NCBI RefSeq assembly: GCF_000364705.1
Contig: NZ_AQOH01000312.1
Span: forward strand, 61,569-125,568
DNA length: 64,000 nucleotides
From: Pseudomonas fuscovaginae SE-1
GTDB taxonomy: Bacteria > Pseudomonadota > Gammaproteobacteria > Pseudomonadales > Pseudomonadaceae
Direction: 5' to 3'
Shown here: positions 43,492 through 53,618 of the stretch, piece after piece
How the letters are laid out: every line of letters begins with the position of its first letter
Numbering within the stretch: the first letter of the stretch is position 1
Made by a program: the position numbers and the translations under genes
Notes under the pieces: generated by a model
The model's database searches: none
Told to the model about the DNA's origin: nothing
Seen by the model: the letters and a program-made list of their open reading frames with translations, nothing else

Positions 43492-44268
43492 TCAGCGGGT
43501 AATGCCGCGAGTCGAGGACTGGATCGACTCGAGAAACACCGCCACTTCAGGGTACTGGGCGGCAGGCTCGACCAGTTCGGCAATTGCCTGTTCCACGGTC
43601 AGGCCCTGGCGATAGACCACCTTGTAGGCGCGACGCAGGGCATGGATCGCCTCCTCGCTGAAACCGCGACGACGCATGCCCTCGAAGTTCATGCTGCGGG
43701 CCTCGGCCGGGTTGCCGAATACCGTGACATAGGCGGGAACGTCCTTGCCGATGGCGGTGCCCATCCCGGAAAAGCTGTGGGCACCGATATGACAGAACTG
43801 GTGCACCAGGGTGTAGCCGGAGAGGATCGCCCAGTCGTCGACGTGCACATGCCCGGCCAACGCGGTGTTATTGACCAGGATGCAGTGGTTGCCGATCACG
43901 CTGTCGTGGCCGATGTGAGCATAGGCCATGATCAGGTTATGGTCGCCCAGCGTGGTTTCCGAACGGTCCTGGACGGTGCCACGGTGAATCGTCACACCTT
44001 CGCGAATGACGTTGTGGTCACCAATCACCAGGCGGGTCGCCTCGCCCTTGTACTTGAGATCCGGGGTATCTTCGCCTACCGAGGAAAACTGGTAGATGCG
44101 GTTGTGCTTGCCGATCCGGGTCGGGCCCTTGAGGATCACATGCGGCCCGATCACTGTCCCCTCGCCGATTTCCACACCTGCGCCGATGATCGACCAGGGG
44201 CCGACCTCGACACCTTCGGCCAGGATGGCCGTCGGATCGATGATTGCACGAGGGTCAATCAGACTCAT
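43492..44268 (-). CDS. lpxA: Acyl-ACP--UDP-N-acetylglucosamine O-acyltransferase
   Basis: 258 residues from the ATG at 44268 (MSLIDPRAIIDPTAILAEGV). Left-handed beta-helix hexapeptide repeats fill residues 5-190, with the catalytic His in the MAYAHIGHDSVIGNHCILVN stretch. First lipid A step. Its start overlaps fabZ by four bases. Confidence 0.97.
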   Translation of the reverse strand: MSLIDPRAIIDPTAILAEGVEVGPWSIIGAGVEIGEGTVIGPHVILKGPTRIGKHNRIYQFSSVGEDTPDLKYKGEATRLVIGDHNVIREGVTIHRGTVQDRSETTLGDHNLIMAYAHIGHDSVIGNHCILVNNTALAGHVHVDDWAILSGYTLVHQFCHIGAHSFSGMGTAIGKDVPAYVTVFGNPAEARSMNFEGMRRRGFSEEAIHALRRAYKVVYRQGLTVEQAIAELVEPAAQYPEVAVFLESIQSSTRGITR

Positions 44269-44705
44269 ACTGCCCGTTCCGCACAGGTAATCTCGGCCGA
44301 GCAGACCGGCTTGCCATCGACCAGCGCGCGGCACTCGAACTTCCAGATCGTGCTCTTGCGGCTGGAGAACTTGGCTTCGAGAACCAGTTTGTCCCCCGGC
44401 ACCACAGGCTGACGGAAGCGCAGTTTGTCGGAACCGACGAAGTAGTACAGGGTACCGTCGGCAGGCTTCGCTCCCAGCATCTTGAATCCCAGGATACCGG
44501 CAGCCTGAGCCATGGCCTCGATGATCAGCACGCCCGGCATGATCGGATGCGCCGGAAAATGACCATTGAAGAACGGCTCGTTGATGCTGACATTCTTGTA
44601 GGCACGAATGCTCTTGGCCTCGAAATCCAGTTCCTCCACCCGGTCCACCAGCAGGAACGGGTAACGGTGAGGCAGGTATTCGCGAATCTCGTTGATGTCC
44701 ATCAT
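44265..44705 (-). CDS. fabZ: 3-hydroxyacyl-ACP dehydratase FabZ
   Basis: 146 residues from the ATG at 44705 (MMDINEIREYLPHRYPFLLV). The hot-dog fold active site FFNGHFPAHPIMPGVLIIEA holds His and Glu. It dehydrates 3-hydroxyacyl-ACP and competes with LpxA for substrate, which fits the coupling. A longer upstream frame is not family-like. Confidence 0.97.
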   Translation of the reverse strand: MMDINEIREYLPHRYPFLLVDRVEELDFEAKSIRAYKNVSINEPFFNGHFPAHPIMPGVLIIEAMAQAAGILGFKMLGAKPADGTLYYFVGSDKLRFRQPVVPGDKLVLEAKFSSRKSTIWKFECRALVDGKPVCSAEITCAERAV

Positions 44706-44810
44706 TTCGTGGGGAAGCCTGTAGTAAAGATGGGGGGCACACCCCGGCAGGGTGAGCCCCTCTAGCAAATCAAGGAGGCAGTCTAACGACTACTTGATAT
44801 GGAAATGGTA

Positions 44811-45866
44811 TCAGCCTTCAGATGAAGCATGCGCGTCCGGGGTCACGTTCCCGACACGTTTTTCCAACTGCCGCAGCCGTCGCGACATGTCATCGAGCTG
44901 GCGAATGCGGGCCGCGCTCTTGCGCCACTCGGCTGCCGGCTGCATGGCCGTACCGGAAGAATAGGCGCCCGGCTCGGTAATCGAGTGGGTCACCATGGTC
45001 ATTCCAGTCAGGAACACGTTGTCGCAAATCTCGATATGCCCCACCAGCCCGACACCGCCGGCGAGCATGCAGTGCCTGCCGATCTTGGTGCTGCCGGAAA
45101 TACCGCAGCAGGCGGCCATGGCGGTGTGATCGCCCACCTGGACGTTATGGGCGATCTGGATCTGGTTGTCGAGCTTGACGCCATTGCCAAGGATCGTATC
45201 GGCCAATGCGCCCCGATCGATGGCGGTATTCACACCGATCTCGACGTCGTCGCCGACCAGCACACCACCAATCTGCGCGATCTTGTTCCAGACACCCTTT
45301 TCATTGGCGAAACCGAAACCTTCACCACCGAGCACGGCGCCCGACTGGATGACCACGCGTTTACCGATGCGCACATCGTGATAGAGGGTCACCCGTGGAG
45401 CCAGCCAGCCACCGTCGCCGATTTCGCAACGCGCGCCGATGAAACAGTGGGCACCAATGGTCACGCCCGCACCGATGCGCGCACCGCTCTCGATCACCAC
45501 GAAGGCGGCAATGCTGGCCGTCGGGTCGATCGTTGCATCCTCCGCCACCACGGCGCTCGGATGGATACCGGGAGCCGCCTTGGGTTTCGGATCGAACAGA
45601 TGCGAAATGCGCGCATAAGCCAGATAGGGGTCAGCCACTACCAGCGCATCGCCGGCATAGCCTTCGGCATCAGCGGCCTTGAGCAGGACCGCGCCAGCCT
45701 GGCTGTCCACGAGGTACTTGCGGTATTGGGGGTTTGCCAGGAAGCTCAATTGAGCTGGGCCGGCCTCCTGCAAGGTGGCCAGCCCAGTGATTTCCTTCTC
45801 CTCGGAGCCACGCAAGGTGGCGCCGAGGATCTCGGCCAACTGGCCGAGCTTGATAGTCGCAGTCAT
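44811..45866 (-). CDS. lpxD: UDP-3-O-(3-hydroxyacyl)glucosamine N-acyltransferase
   Basis: 351 residues: an N-terminal uridine-binding domain, hexapeptide-repeat beta helix (for example GAGVTIGAHCFIGARCEIGD) and the catalytic His near IQIAHNVQVGDHTAMAACCG. Third lipid A step. Three bases downstream of skp; fabZ follows after 105 bases. Confidence 0.97.
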   Translation of the reverse strand: MTATIKLGQLAEILGATLRGSEEKEITGLATLQEAGPAQLSFLANPQYRKYLVDSQAGAVLLKAADAEGYAGDALVVADPYLAYARISHLFDPKPKAAPGIHPSAVVAEDATIDPTASIAAFVVIESGARIGAGVTIGAHCFIGARCEIGDGGWLAPRVTLYHDVRIGKRVVIQSGAVLGGEGFGFANEKGVWNKIAQIGGVLVGDDVEIGVNTAIDRGALADTILGNGVKLDNQIQIAHNVQVGDHTAMAACCGISGSTKIGRHCMLAGGVGLVGHIEICDNVFLTGMTMVTHSITEPGAYSSGTAMQPAAEWRKSAARIRQLDDMSRRLRQLEKRVGNVTPDAHASSEG

Positions 45867-45869
45867 GGG

Positions 45870-46373
45870 TTACTTCAGCTGGTTCATGCGCTCGATGACC
45901 TGGCGAGTGATGTCGTACTGAGGCTTGACATCGATCACCGCGCCACGCTCGAACACCAGGTCGTAGGCCCCTTTCTTGATGACTTCTTCCACAGCGCTGT
46001 CCAGCTTCGGCTTCAGTTGCTTGAGCATGTCGCGATCGGCAACGGCCTTGGCTTCGTTCAGTTCCTTGGATTGGAACTGGAAGTCACGGGCTTTTTGCTT
46101 GAACTCGAGCTCCAGGCGCTCGCGTTCGCCTTGCTGCATCTTGTCGCCACCACTGACCAGACGGTCCTGGATACCCTTGGCGCTGCTTTCCAGAGCCTTG
46201 AGCTTGGTCAGTTGCGGACCGAATTTCTTCTCGGCATCCACGGCGTACTTCTTGGCCGCGTCGGATTCCAGCAGGGCCATCTGATAGTTCAGCACGGCGA
46301 TTTTCATTTCGGCAAAGGCCGGGGTCGCTACCAGAACGCTTGCCAGCAGCACCAGTTGGGTCAACTTACGCAC
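45870..46373 (-). CDS. skp: Periplasmic chaperone Skp/OmpH
   Basis: 167 residues with a cleavable signal peptide (LVLLASVLVATPAFA) and a Lys/Glu/Gln-rich helical tentacle region. It holds unfolded outer-membrane proteins for BamA, encoded just upstream. Confidence 0.95.
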   Translation of the reverse strand: MRKLTQLVLLASVLVATPAFAEMKIAVLNYQMALLESDAAKKYAVDAEKKFGPQLTKLKALESSAKGIQDRLVSGGDKMQQGERERLELEFKQKARDFQFQSKELNEAKAVADRDMLKQLKPKLDSAVEEVIKKGAYDLVFERGAVIDVKPQYDITRQVIERMNQLK

Positions 46374-46418
46374 GATAAACTCCTACAAAATCCATTGTCA
46401 TTAGCTGGTGGCAGAGCC

Positions 46419-48806
46419 TTAGAAGGTCTGGCCGAGGGAGAACTGGAACACCTGAGTTTCGGCGTTATCCGGCTTCTTGACCGGCATCGCCAAGGCAAAA
46501 CTCAACGGACCCAGCGCTGTGACCCAGGTCACCCCAACACCCACGGAACTGGCCAGGTTGCTGAAACTGATGTCGTTGCACTGCGTCTGCGACAGCGTGC
46601 CGTTGGTGTTCTTGACCTGTTCGCACTTGGAGTCGAACACGTTACCCACGTCCCAGAACAGCGAGGTACGCAGGGAGCGCTGGTCCTTGACGAACGGCAG
46701 CGGGAACAGCAACTCGGCACCACCCTGGATCAACACGTTGCCACCGAACGGCAGCGGGTCGTTGTCCGAGTCGGCGATGGTACCCACGTTACCGGTCACG
46801 CCCACACCACGGCTCGGCGTACCGCGCGGACCGAGGGTGCTGTCCTTGAAGCCGCGGACCGAGTTGAAACCACCAGCATAGTAGTTCTCGTAGAACGGCA
46901 GGCCATGGGTGGAGCCGTAACCGTCGCCATAACCCAGCTCGCTGTGGAAGCGCATGGTGTAGGTGTCGGTCAGAGGCGTGAACACCTGGCCACGATAATC
47001 GAGCTTGAAGAACGACAGGTCACTGCCCGGCGTGGTGGTTTCCAGGGTCAGGCTCTGGGAATGACCACGGGTTGCCAGCACGCCCTTGTTCAGGGTCGAC
47101 TCGGACCAGCCGGCCGACGCCTTGAAGTTCAGGTAGTTGCTGCCGTTCTCGTTGACGAAGTTGAAGATCTCGTCGACGGTGTACAGGCCGGTCTTGATCT
47201 TGTCCTGCTGGGCGGTCAGGCCGAAGGTCAGACGGGAAGTCTCGCTGATCGGGTAGCCCACGCTCACACCGGCACCCAGGCTGTCCACCGCATAGCTGGC
47301 TACGTCGACGTCGAGGTCCTTGTAGTCGGTGGTGCGGTAGAACACGTTGTAGCCCAGGCTGACGCCATCGGCGGTCCAGTAGGGATCAACGTAGCCGAAG
47401 TTGTAGCGGCTCTGGTATTCGCTGCGGGTCAGGCCGATGCTGACCTTGTTACCGGTACCGAGGAAGTTGTTCTGGGTGATCGAACCACCGAGGATCAGAC
47501 CCGCGCTCTGGGCGAAACCGACGCTGGCGGTGATCGAACCGGAGGCCTGCTCCTCCACGGCGTAGTTCACGTCGACCTGGTCATCGACACCCGGCACGGC
47601 CGGTGTCTCGACGTTGACTTCCTTGAAGAAGCCCAGGCGCTCCAGACGGGTCTTGGACTGGTCGATCAGGTAGGTCGAGGCCCAGCCGCCCTCCATCTGA
47701 CGCATTTCCCGACGCAGCACTTCGTCCTCGGACTTGGTGTTGCCACGGAAGTTGATACGGTTCACATAGGCACGCTTGCCCGGGTCGACCACGAAGGTGA
47801 TGTCGACGGTGTGGTCATCGTCGTGCGGCGTCGGTACACCGTTGACGTTGGCGAAGGTGTAGCCGTCATTACCCAGGCGGCGGGTGATCAGTTCGGAAGT
47901 GGTGGTCATCAGCTTGCGCGAGAACACCTGGCCCGGCTCGACCAGCAACAGGGACTTGACCTGGTCCTCGGGCACTTTCAGGTCACCGCTGAGCTTGACG
48001 TCGCGGACCTTGTACTTCTGGCCTTCGGTGATGTTGACAGTGATGTAGACGCTTTTCTTGTCCGGAGTGATCGACACCTGGGTCGAGGCGATATCCATGT
48101 TGATATAGCCACGGTCCAGGTAGTAGGAACGCAGGCGCTCCAGGTCACCGGACAGCTTTTCACGGGCGTACTTGTCGTCGTTCTTGAAGAACGACAGCCA
48201 GTTGGTGGTCTTGAGTTCGAACAGGTCGATCAGGTCGTCGTCCGGGAATACCGTGTTGCCCACCACGTTGATGTGCTGGATCGCGGCAACGGTACCTTCG
48301 TTGATCTTGATCTTCAGGCCGACACGGTTGCGTGGCTGAGGCACCACTTCGGTCTCGACCTCGGCCGAGTAGCGGCCCTGGGCGACGTACTGACGCTGCA
48401 GCTCGTTACGCACGCCTTCGAGGGTGGCACGTTGGAAGATCTCGCCTTCGGCCAGGCCGGACTGCTTCAGACCTTTCATCAGGTCGTCAGTCGAAATCGC
48501 CTTGTTGCCTTCGATATCGATGCTGGCCACCGAGGGACGCTCAACGACCGTGATGACCAGGACGTTACCGTCGCGTCCCAGCTGGATATCCTGGAAGAAA
48601 CCGGTCTTGAACAGCGCACGGGTGGATTCCACCAGGCGACGGTCATCCGCTTGATCCCCGACGTTCAACGGCAACGCACCGAACACGCTACCGGCGGACA
48701 CCCGCTGGAGGCCGTTGACACGGATATCGGAGATAGTGAAGGACTCGGCGTGAACTTCGGCGATCATCAATACGGTGAGAACCGCAGTTAGCAGCAGACG
48801 TTTCAT
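46419..48806 (-). CDS. bamA: Outer membrane protein assembly factor BamA
   Basis: 795 residues from the ATG at 48806. A signal peptide ending in EVHAES, five POTRA domains (about 24-425) and a 16-strand beta-barrel ending in the C-terminal Phe (FQFSLGQTF), the usual beta-signal. Central subunit of the BAM complex. Upstream of skp and downstream of rseP, as in most gammaproteobacteria. Confidence 0.98.
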   Translation of the reverse strand: MKRLLLTAVLTVLMIAEVHAESFTISDIRVNGLQRVSAGSVFGALPLNVGDQADDRRLVESTRALFKTGFFQDIQLGRDGNVLVITVVERPSVASIDIEGNKAISTDDLMKGLKQSGLAEGEIFQRATLEGVRNELQRQYVAQGRYSAEVETEVVPQPRNRVGLKIKINEGTVAAIQHINVVGNTVFPDDDLIDLFELKTTNWLSFFKNDDKYAREKLSGDLERLRSYYLDRGYINMDIASTQVSITPDKKSVYITVNITEGQKYKVRDVKLSGDLKVPEDQVKSLLLVEPGQVFSRKLMTTTSELITRRLGNDGYTFANVNGVPTPHDDDHTVDITFVVDPGKRAYVNRINFRGNTKSEDEVLRREMRQMEGGWASTYLIDQSKTRLERLGFFKEVNVETPAVPGVDDQVDVNYAVEEQASGSITASVGFAQSAGLILGGSITQNNFLGTGNKVSIGLTRSEYQSRYNFGYVDPYWTADGVSLGYNVFYRTTDYKDLDVDVASYAVDSLGAGVSVGYPISETSRLTFGLTAQQDKIKTGLYTVDEIFNFVNENGSNYLNFKASAGWSESTLNKGVLATRGHSQSLTLETTTPGSDLSFFKLDYRGQVFTPLTDTYTMRFHSELGYGDGYGSTHGLPFYENYYAGGFNSVRGFKDSTLGPRGTPSRGVGVTGNVGTIADSDNDPLPFGGNVLIQGGAELLFPLPFVKDQRSLRTSLFWDVGNVFDSKCEQVKNTNGTLSQTQCNDISFSNLASSVGVGVTWVTALGPLSFALAMPVKKPDNAETQVFQFSLGQTF

Positions 48807-48881
48807 GAAGTCCTTTCTTATTCCAACTGGCAATAAACAAACTGCCGCAAGATGCGGCAGATTCGCAATTTTAGCGACGCG

Positions 48882-50234
48882 TTACAGTCGACCCAGATCG
48901 TTGACCAGGGCAAGCAGCATGACCCCGACCACCAAACTGATACCGATCTGTACCCCCCAACCTTGTACTCGTTCCGACAAGGGGCGACCACGTGCCCACT
49001 CGATCAGATAAAACAGCAAATGCCCCCCATCCAGTACCGGGATGGGCAGCAGATTCAGAACCCCCAGGCTGATGCTCAGATAAGCCAGGAAATTCAGGAA
49101 ATCAGCGACGCCCGACTGGGCTGAAGCGCCCGCCACTTTAGCAATGGTTATCGGTCCGCTCAAGTTTTTTACCGAGAGCTCGCCGAACAGCATTTTCTTC
49201 AGCGAATCCAGGGTCAGGACACTCATGGTCCAGGTACGTCTGGCGCCCTCGCCGATCGCCGCGACGGGCCCGTAGCTGACTTCACGGAGCATCTGCGGCG
49301 GCCAATCCGCCGCCTTGACACCCGCGCCCAGGTAGCCGGTGGCGGCCTTGCCTTCACCACGGGATGCCAGGGTTACAGGGACATCGATTTGAGCACCATC
49401 ACGCTCGACATGCAGCACAATCTTGGTATCAGGACGCACACGTACCCAGTCGACCACCTGCTGCCAGTCGCTGACCGCGTCACCATTCAAGGACAGCAGG
49501 CGATCACCGGTCTTCAGGCCAGCAGCCTGGGCCGGGCCTTTCGGATCCAGTTCGGCGAGCAAGGGCGGCAGGGCCGGGCGCCAGGGGCGGATACCCAGGG
49601 ACTTGATCGGATCCGGCTCGTCGGCACCTTGCAACCAGCGGTCGAGCGCCAGCTCCCGCGGGGAGTCGACGCTCGAGCCCGCCTCGCGGACCTGCAACCG
49701 CAACGTACCGCTCTCACCCAGGCGACGCACGAGCTGCAGGTTGACCGCAGACCAGCCGGCGGTCGGCTCGCCATCGATCGAAACGATTTCCTGCCCTGCC
49801 GCCAGACCGGCCTTCGCGGCGATGCTGCCGGCCTCGACAGCACCGATGACCGGACGCACCTGTTGGCTGCCGAGCATCGCCAGCACCCAGAAGAAGCTGA
49901 TAGCCAGCAGGAAGTTGGCGATCGGACCGGCGGCAACGATAGCGATACGCTGGCGCACCGACTTGCGGTTGAACGCCTGGTCCAGCTCGTGCGGCGCGAC
50001 AGGCGCCTCGCGCTCGTCGAGCATCTTCACGTAACCGCCCAGCGGGATTGCCGCCACGACGAACTCGGTTCCCTGGCGATCACGCCAGCGCAGCAGCGGC
50101 GTACCGAAGCCCACGGAAAAACGCAGCACCTTGACGCCGCAGCGACGCGCCACCCAGAAGTGACCGAATTCATGGAAAGTGACCAGCACCCCGAGTGCCA
50201 CCAGGGTGCCGACGATCATATAGAGTGCGCTCAT
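48882..50234 (-). CDS. rseP: Site-2 protease RseP (MucP)
   Basis: 450 residues, a membrane zinc metalloprotease. HEFGHF near residue 21 is the metal site; two PDZ domains occupy the middle and NLLPIPVLDGGHLLFYLIEW provides the third ligand. It cuts MucA/RseA to release the envelope stress sigma factor. Part of the dxr-rseP-bamA run. Confidence 0.97.
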   Translation of the reverse strand: MSALYMIVGTLVALGVLVTFHEFGHFWVARRCGVKVLRFSVGFGTPLLRWRDRQGTEFVVAAIPLGGYVKMLDEREAPVAPHELDQAFNRKSVRQRIAIVAAGPIANFLLAISFFWVLAMLGSQQVRPVIGAVEAGSIAAKAGLAAGQEIVSIDGEPTAGWSAVNLQLVRRLGESGTLRLQVREAGSSVDSPRELALDRWLQGADEPDPIKSLGIRPWRPALPPLLAELDPKGPAQAAGLKTGDRLLSLNGDAVSDWQQVVDWVRVRPDTKIVLHVERDGAQIDVPVTLASRGEGKAATGYLGAGVKAADWPPQMLREVSYGPVAAIGEGARRTWTMSVLTLDSLKKMLFGELSVKNLSGPITIAKVAGASAQSGVADFLNFLAYLSISLGVLNLLPIPVLDGGHLLFYLIEWARGRPLSERVQGWGVQIGISLVVGVMLLALVNDLGRL

Positions 50235-50288
50235 CTACTTTCTCCGCAATCCTATCAAGTGCCGCATCGCTAGGGCGCCCAGCCAGGC

Positions 50289-51479
50289 TCAGCGCCCGTT
50301 GCGACTCAACCACCGTTCGGTCAATGCCCGCGCCTTGGCATCCGCTGCGAATACCGCGTCGAGCCCATCGACCGCGACAACAGGTTCCAGATTCAACACT
50401 TCCTCGATGATACTCGCGATCTCGAGGTAGCGGATGCGCCGTTCGAGAAACGCCGCAACAGCCACCTCGTTGGCCGCATTGAGCATCGCCGGAGCACTGC
50501 CACCCGCCTGCGCCGCCGCCCGCGCCAGGCGCAGGCAGGGGAAACGCTGCTCGTCCGGAGCCTGGAAGTCCAGACGGGCCACGGAAAACAGGTCCAGCGG
50601 CGCCACGCCGGAATCGATACGCTCAGGCCAGGCCAATGCATTGGCGATCGGTGTGCGCATATCCGGATTGCCCAACTGGGCAAGCACCGAACCATCGACG
50701 TAATCGACCAGGGAGTGAATCACACTCTGCGGATGAATCACCACCTCGACCTGATCAGGGCGCGCGTCGAACAGCCAGCAGGCTTCGATCAACTCCAGGC
50801 CCTTGTTCATCATGCTGGCCGAATCGACCGAAATCTTGCGCCCCATGGACCAGTTGGGGTGGGCACAGGCCTGATCGGGCGTGACATGCTCGAGATCGGG
50901 CAGCGGCGTCTGCCGGAACGGGCCGCCGGATGCGGTCAGCAGAATCCGACGCACCCCTACCGCCTCAAGCCCACGGGCGAAATCACCCGGCAGACACTGG
51001 AAGATCGCATTATGCTCACTGTCGATCGGCAACAGCACCGAACCGCTCTTGCGCACCGCCTGCATGAACAGGGCACCGGTCATCACCAGCGCCTCCTTGT
51101 TCGCCAGCAGGATCTTCTTGCCGGCCTCGACCGCCGCCAGGGTCGGACGCAGGCCCGCGGCCCCGACGATCGCCGCCATCACGGCGTCGACTTCAGGGTG
51201 CGAAGCGACCTCGCACAACCCCTGCTCCCCGACCAGAACCTCGGTGGACAGGCCGGCAACGCGCAGATCCTCCTGCAGGCGACGGGCAGCGGTGGCATCG
51301 GGCACCACCGCGAAACGCGGACGATGGCGCACGCACAGGGCCAGCAACTCGGCCAGGCGACTGAAGCCACTCAAGGCGAACGCCTGGTAGCGCCGCGGAT
51401 GCCGGGCAATCACATCCAGCGTGCTCAAGCCGATGGAGCCGGTGGCCCCCAGCACGGTAACCTGTTGTGGACGGCTCAT
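50289..51479 (-). CDS. dxr: 1-deoxy-D-xylulose 5-phosphate reductoisomerase
   Basis: 396 residues from the ATG at 51479 (MSRPQQVTVLGATGSIGLST, NADPH motif). Metal-binding SEHNAIFQCL and the flexible loop GPFRQTPLPDL are seen. Second MEP pathway step. Its start overlaps the cdsA stop by four bases. Confidence 0.97.
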   Translation of the reverse strand: MSRPQQVTVLGATGSIGLSTLDVIARHPRRYQAFALSGFSRLAELLALCVRHRPRFAVVPDATAARRLQEDLRVAGLSTEVLVGEQGLCEVASHPEVDAVMAAIVGAAGLRPTLAAVEAGKKILLANKEALVMTGALFMQAVRKSGSVLLPIDSEHNAIFQCLPGDFARGLEAVGVRRILLTASGGPFRQTPLPDLEHVTPDQACAHPNWSMGRKISVDSASMMNKGLELIEACWLFDARPDQVEVVIHPQSVIHSLVDYVDGSVLAQLGNPDMRTPIANALAWPERIDSGVAPLDLFSVARLDFQAPDEQRFPCLRLARAAAQAGGSAPAMLNAANEVAVAAFLERRIRYLEIASIIEEVLNLEPVVAVDGLDAVFAADAKARALTERWLSRNGR

Positions 51480-52288
51480 GATGCAGCGATCCACAGCAGC
51501 ACGGCGAACATCGGGATCGCAGCCGTCAGGCTGTCGATACGATCGAGCACGCCACCGTGACCCGGCAGCAGGTTGCTGCTGTCCTTGATCCCCGACTGGC
51601 GCTTGAACATGCTTTCGGTCAGGTCACCGACCACCGATACGAAAACGATGATCGCCGCCCCCATCAGGCTCGCGATGATCTGGCCCGGACCCCAGCCGGA
51701 AACCAGGCCGAACAGCGCAGTGATCGCCAGGCTCAGCGACAGGCCACCATAGACGCCCTCCCAGCTCTTGCCGGGGCTCACCGCCGGGGCCAGCTTGCGT
51801 TTGCCGAAGGCCTTGCCGGAGAAATAGGCACCGATATCGGCACCCCAGACCAGGATCATCACCGCCATGATCAGCCAGTTACCCTGGCCCGACGCATGCT
51901 GCTTGATCTCGATCAGGCCCTGCCAGGCCGGCAACAGGATCAGGAACCCGATCACCAGCTTGCTCGCCGCACTCGACCAGCGCGCACTGGACTGCGGATA
52001 GGTCAGCACCAGGTAGGTCGCCAACCCCCACCACAACACCGACGCGCCCAGCACCCAGGGCGCCAGGTTTGGCAGGATATACATGAAGAACAGCAGCACC
52101 GCGACCAGCGCGGCATACGCCACCCGGGCCGGCTGCGCGTCAAAACCCGCCAACCGCGCCCACTCCCAGGCCCCGAGCGTCACGACCACGCCGATGAACA
52201 GCGCGAAACCGGAACCCGAGAGCAGGAAGAAACCGCACAGGGCGATAGGCAGCAGGACAAGTGCGGTGATGATGCGTTGCTTGAGCAT
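51476..52288 (-). CDS. cdsA: Phosphatidate cytidylyltransferase
   Basis: 270 residues with about seven or eight transmembrane helices. The C-terminal CDP-diglyceride synthase signature VSVVGDLTESMFKRQSGIKD followed by SSNLLPGHGGVLDRIDSL is intact. It makes CDP-diacylglycerol in the inner membrane. One-base overlap with uppS. Confidence 0.97.
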   Translation of the reverse strand: MLKQRIITALVLLPIALCGFFLLSGSGFALFIGVVVTLGAWEWARLAGFDAQPARVAYAALVAVLLFFMYILPNLAPWVLGASVLWWGLATYLVLTYPQSSARWSSAASKLVIGFLILLPAWQGLIEIKQHASGQGNWLIMAVMILVWGADIGAYFSGKAFGKRKLAPAVSPGKSWEGVYGGLSLSLAITALFGLVSGWGPGQIIASLMGAAIIVFVSVVGDLTESMFKRQSGIKDSSNLLPGHGGVLDRIDSLTAAIPMFAVLLWIAAS

Positions 52289-53043
52289 TAAACCCGGGCT
52301 CCAGCTTCGACCTGTTCGCTCGTCTTACCGAAGCGACGCTGGCGGGAAGCGAAATCAGCCAGCGCATGGCGCATGGCATCGTGTTTGAAGTCCGGCCAGA
52401 ACAGGTCGGAGAAATACAGTTCGGCATACGCCAACTGCCACAACAGGAAATTGCTGATCCGATGTTCGCCACCGGTACGGATACACAGGTCCGGCAACGG
52501 CAGGTCGCCGGTGGCCAGGCAGGTCTGCAGCAGGTCCGGAGTGATTTCGTCCGGACGCAGATGCCCGGCCTGCACTTCACGGGCAAGACGCTGGGCAGCC
52601 TGGGCGATATCCCACTGCCCGCCGTAATTGGCGGCGATCTGCAGAATGAAGCGATTGCTGCCCGCCGTCGCGGCTTCCGCCTCGCGCATCGCCGCCTGGA
52701 GCTCAGGGTGGAAGCGCGAGCGGTCGCCGATGATCCGCAGGCTGATGTTGTTGTCGTTGAGGCGCTTGGCCTCGCGCCGCAACGCCTTGAAGAACAGGTC
52801 CATCAAGGCGCTGACTTCGTCGGCGGGGCGCTGCCAGTTCTCGCTGGAGAAGGCGAACAGGGTCAGCACCTCGACCTTGGCCTCGGCACATACCTCGATC
52901 ACTGCCCGCACCGCATCGACACCGGCCTTGTGGCCGGCGACGCCAGGCAAGAATCGCTTCTTGGCCCAGCGATTGTTGCCATCCATGATGATCGCCACAT
53001 GGCGCGGCACCGAGGACGGCACAGCCTGCTTGGTCTTTTCCAT
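52288..53043 (-). CDS. uppS: Isoprenyl transferase (undecaprenyl diphosphate synthase)
   Basis: 251 residues. VPRHVAIIMDGNNRWAKKR near 12-30 carries the catalytic Asp, and DLCIRTGGEHRISNFLLWQL is the second cis-prenyltransferase signature. It makes the lipid carrier for peptidoglycan and O-antigen. Confidence 0.97.
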   Translation of the reverse strand: MEKTKQAVPSSVPRHVAIIMDGNNRWAKKRFLPGVAGHKAGVDAVRAVIEVCAEAKVEVLTLFAFSSENWQRPADEVSALMDLFFKALRREAKRLNDNNISLRIIGDRSRFHPELQAAMREAEAATAGSNRFILQIAANYGGQWDIAQAAQRLAREVQAGHLRPDEITPDLLQTCLATGDLPLPDLCIRTGGEHRISNFLLWQLAYAELYFSDLFWPDFKHDAMRHALADFASRQRRFGKTSEQVEAGARV

Positions 53044-53060
53044 TGAAGGTGTCCTGACCC

Positions 53061-53618
53061 TTATACGGCCATCAGGTCCTTTTCTTTTTCTTCGGTGGCC
53101 TTGGCGATCTGGGCTTCAAATTCCTTGATCAGCTTGTCGATTTCAGCGCCGGCGCGACGCTCTTCGTCTTCGCTGATTTCCTTGTCCTTGGCCAGTTTCT
53201 TCAGGTCGCCCAGCACATCACGACGGATGTTGCGCACGGCAACCCGCGCATCTTCCGCAGCGGCGCGGGCCTGCTTGGTGAAGCCCTTGCGGGTTTCCTC
53301 GGTCAGCGGGGCCATCTTGATCAGCAGCAACTCGCCCAGGTTGGTCGGGTTGAGGTTCAGGCCGGCACTGCCGATGGCCTTGTCGATGGCACCGAGCATG
53401 TTGCGCTCGAACGGCACGACCTGCAGGGTCTGGTTGTCTTTCACCGTCACACTGGCAACACCGCTCAATGGCGTGTCGGCGCCATAGTAGGGGACCATCA
53501 CGCTGCCCAGGATGCTGGGGTGGGCCTTGCCCGTACGGATTTGGCCAAATGCGTGGGCCAGAGACTCCAGGGACTTCTGCATGCGCACCTGAGCGTCTTT
53601 CTTGAGTTCATTGATCAT
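53061..53618 (-). CDS. frr: Ribosome recycling factor
   Basis: 185 residues, the normal length. Typical segments are RTGKAHPSILGSVMVPYYG and RVAVRNIRRDVLGDLKKL. It splits post-termination ribosomes with EF-G. Its start overlaps the pyrH stop by four bases. Confidence 0.98.
   Translation of the reverse strand: MINELKKDAQVRMQKSLESLAHAFGQIRTGKAHPSILGSVMVPYYGADTPLSGVASVTVKDNQTLQVVPFERNMLGAIDKAIGSAGLNLNPTNLGELLLIKMAPLTEETRKGFTKQARAAAEDARVAVRNIRRDVLGDLKKLAKDKEISEDEERRAGAEIDKLIKEFEAQIAKATEEKEKDLMAV

Noticed and set aside
44829..48791. A 1320-codon plus-strand open frame across lpxD, skp and bamA
   Set aside because: It spans three well-supported opposite-strand genes and their junctions; a shadow frame.
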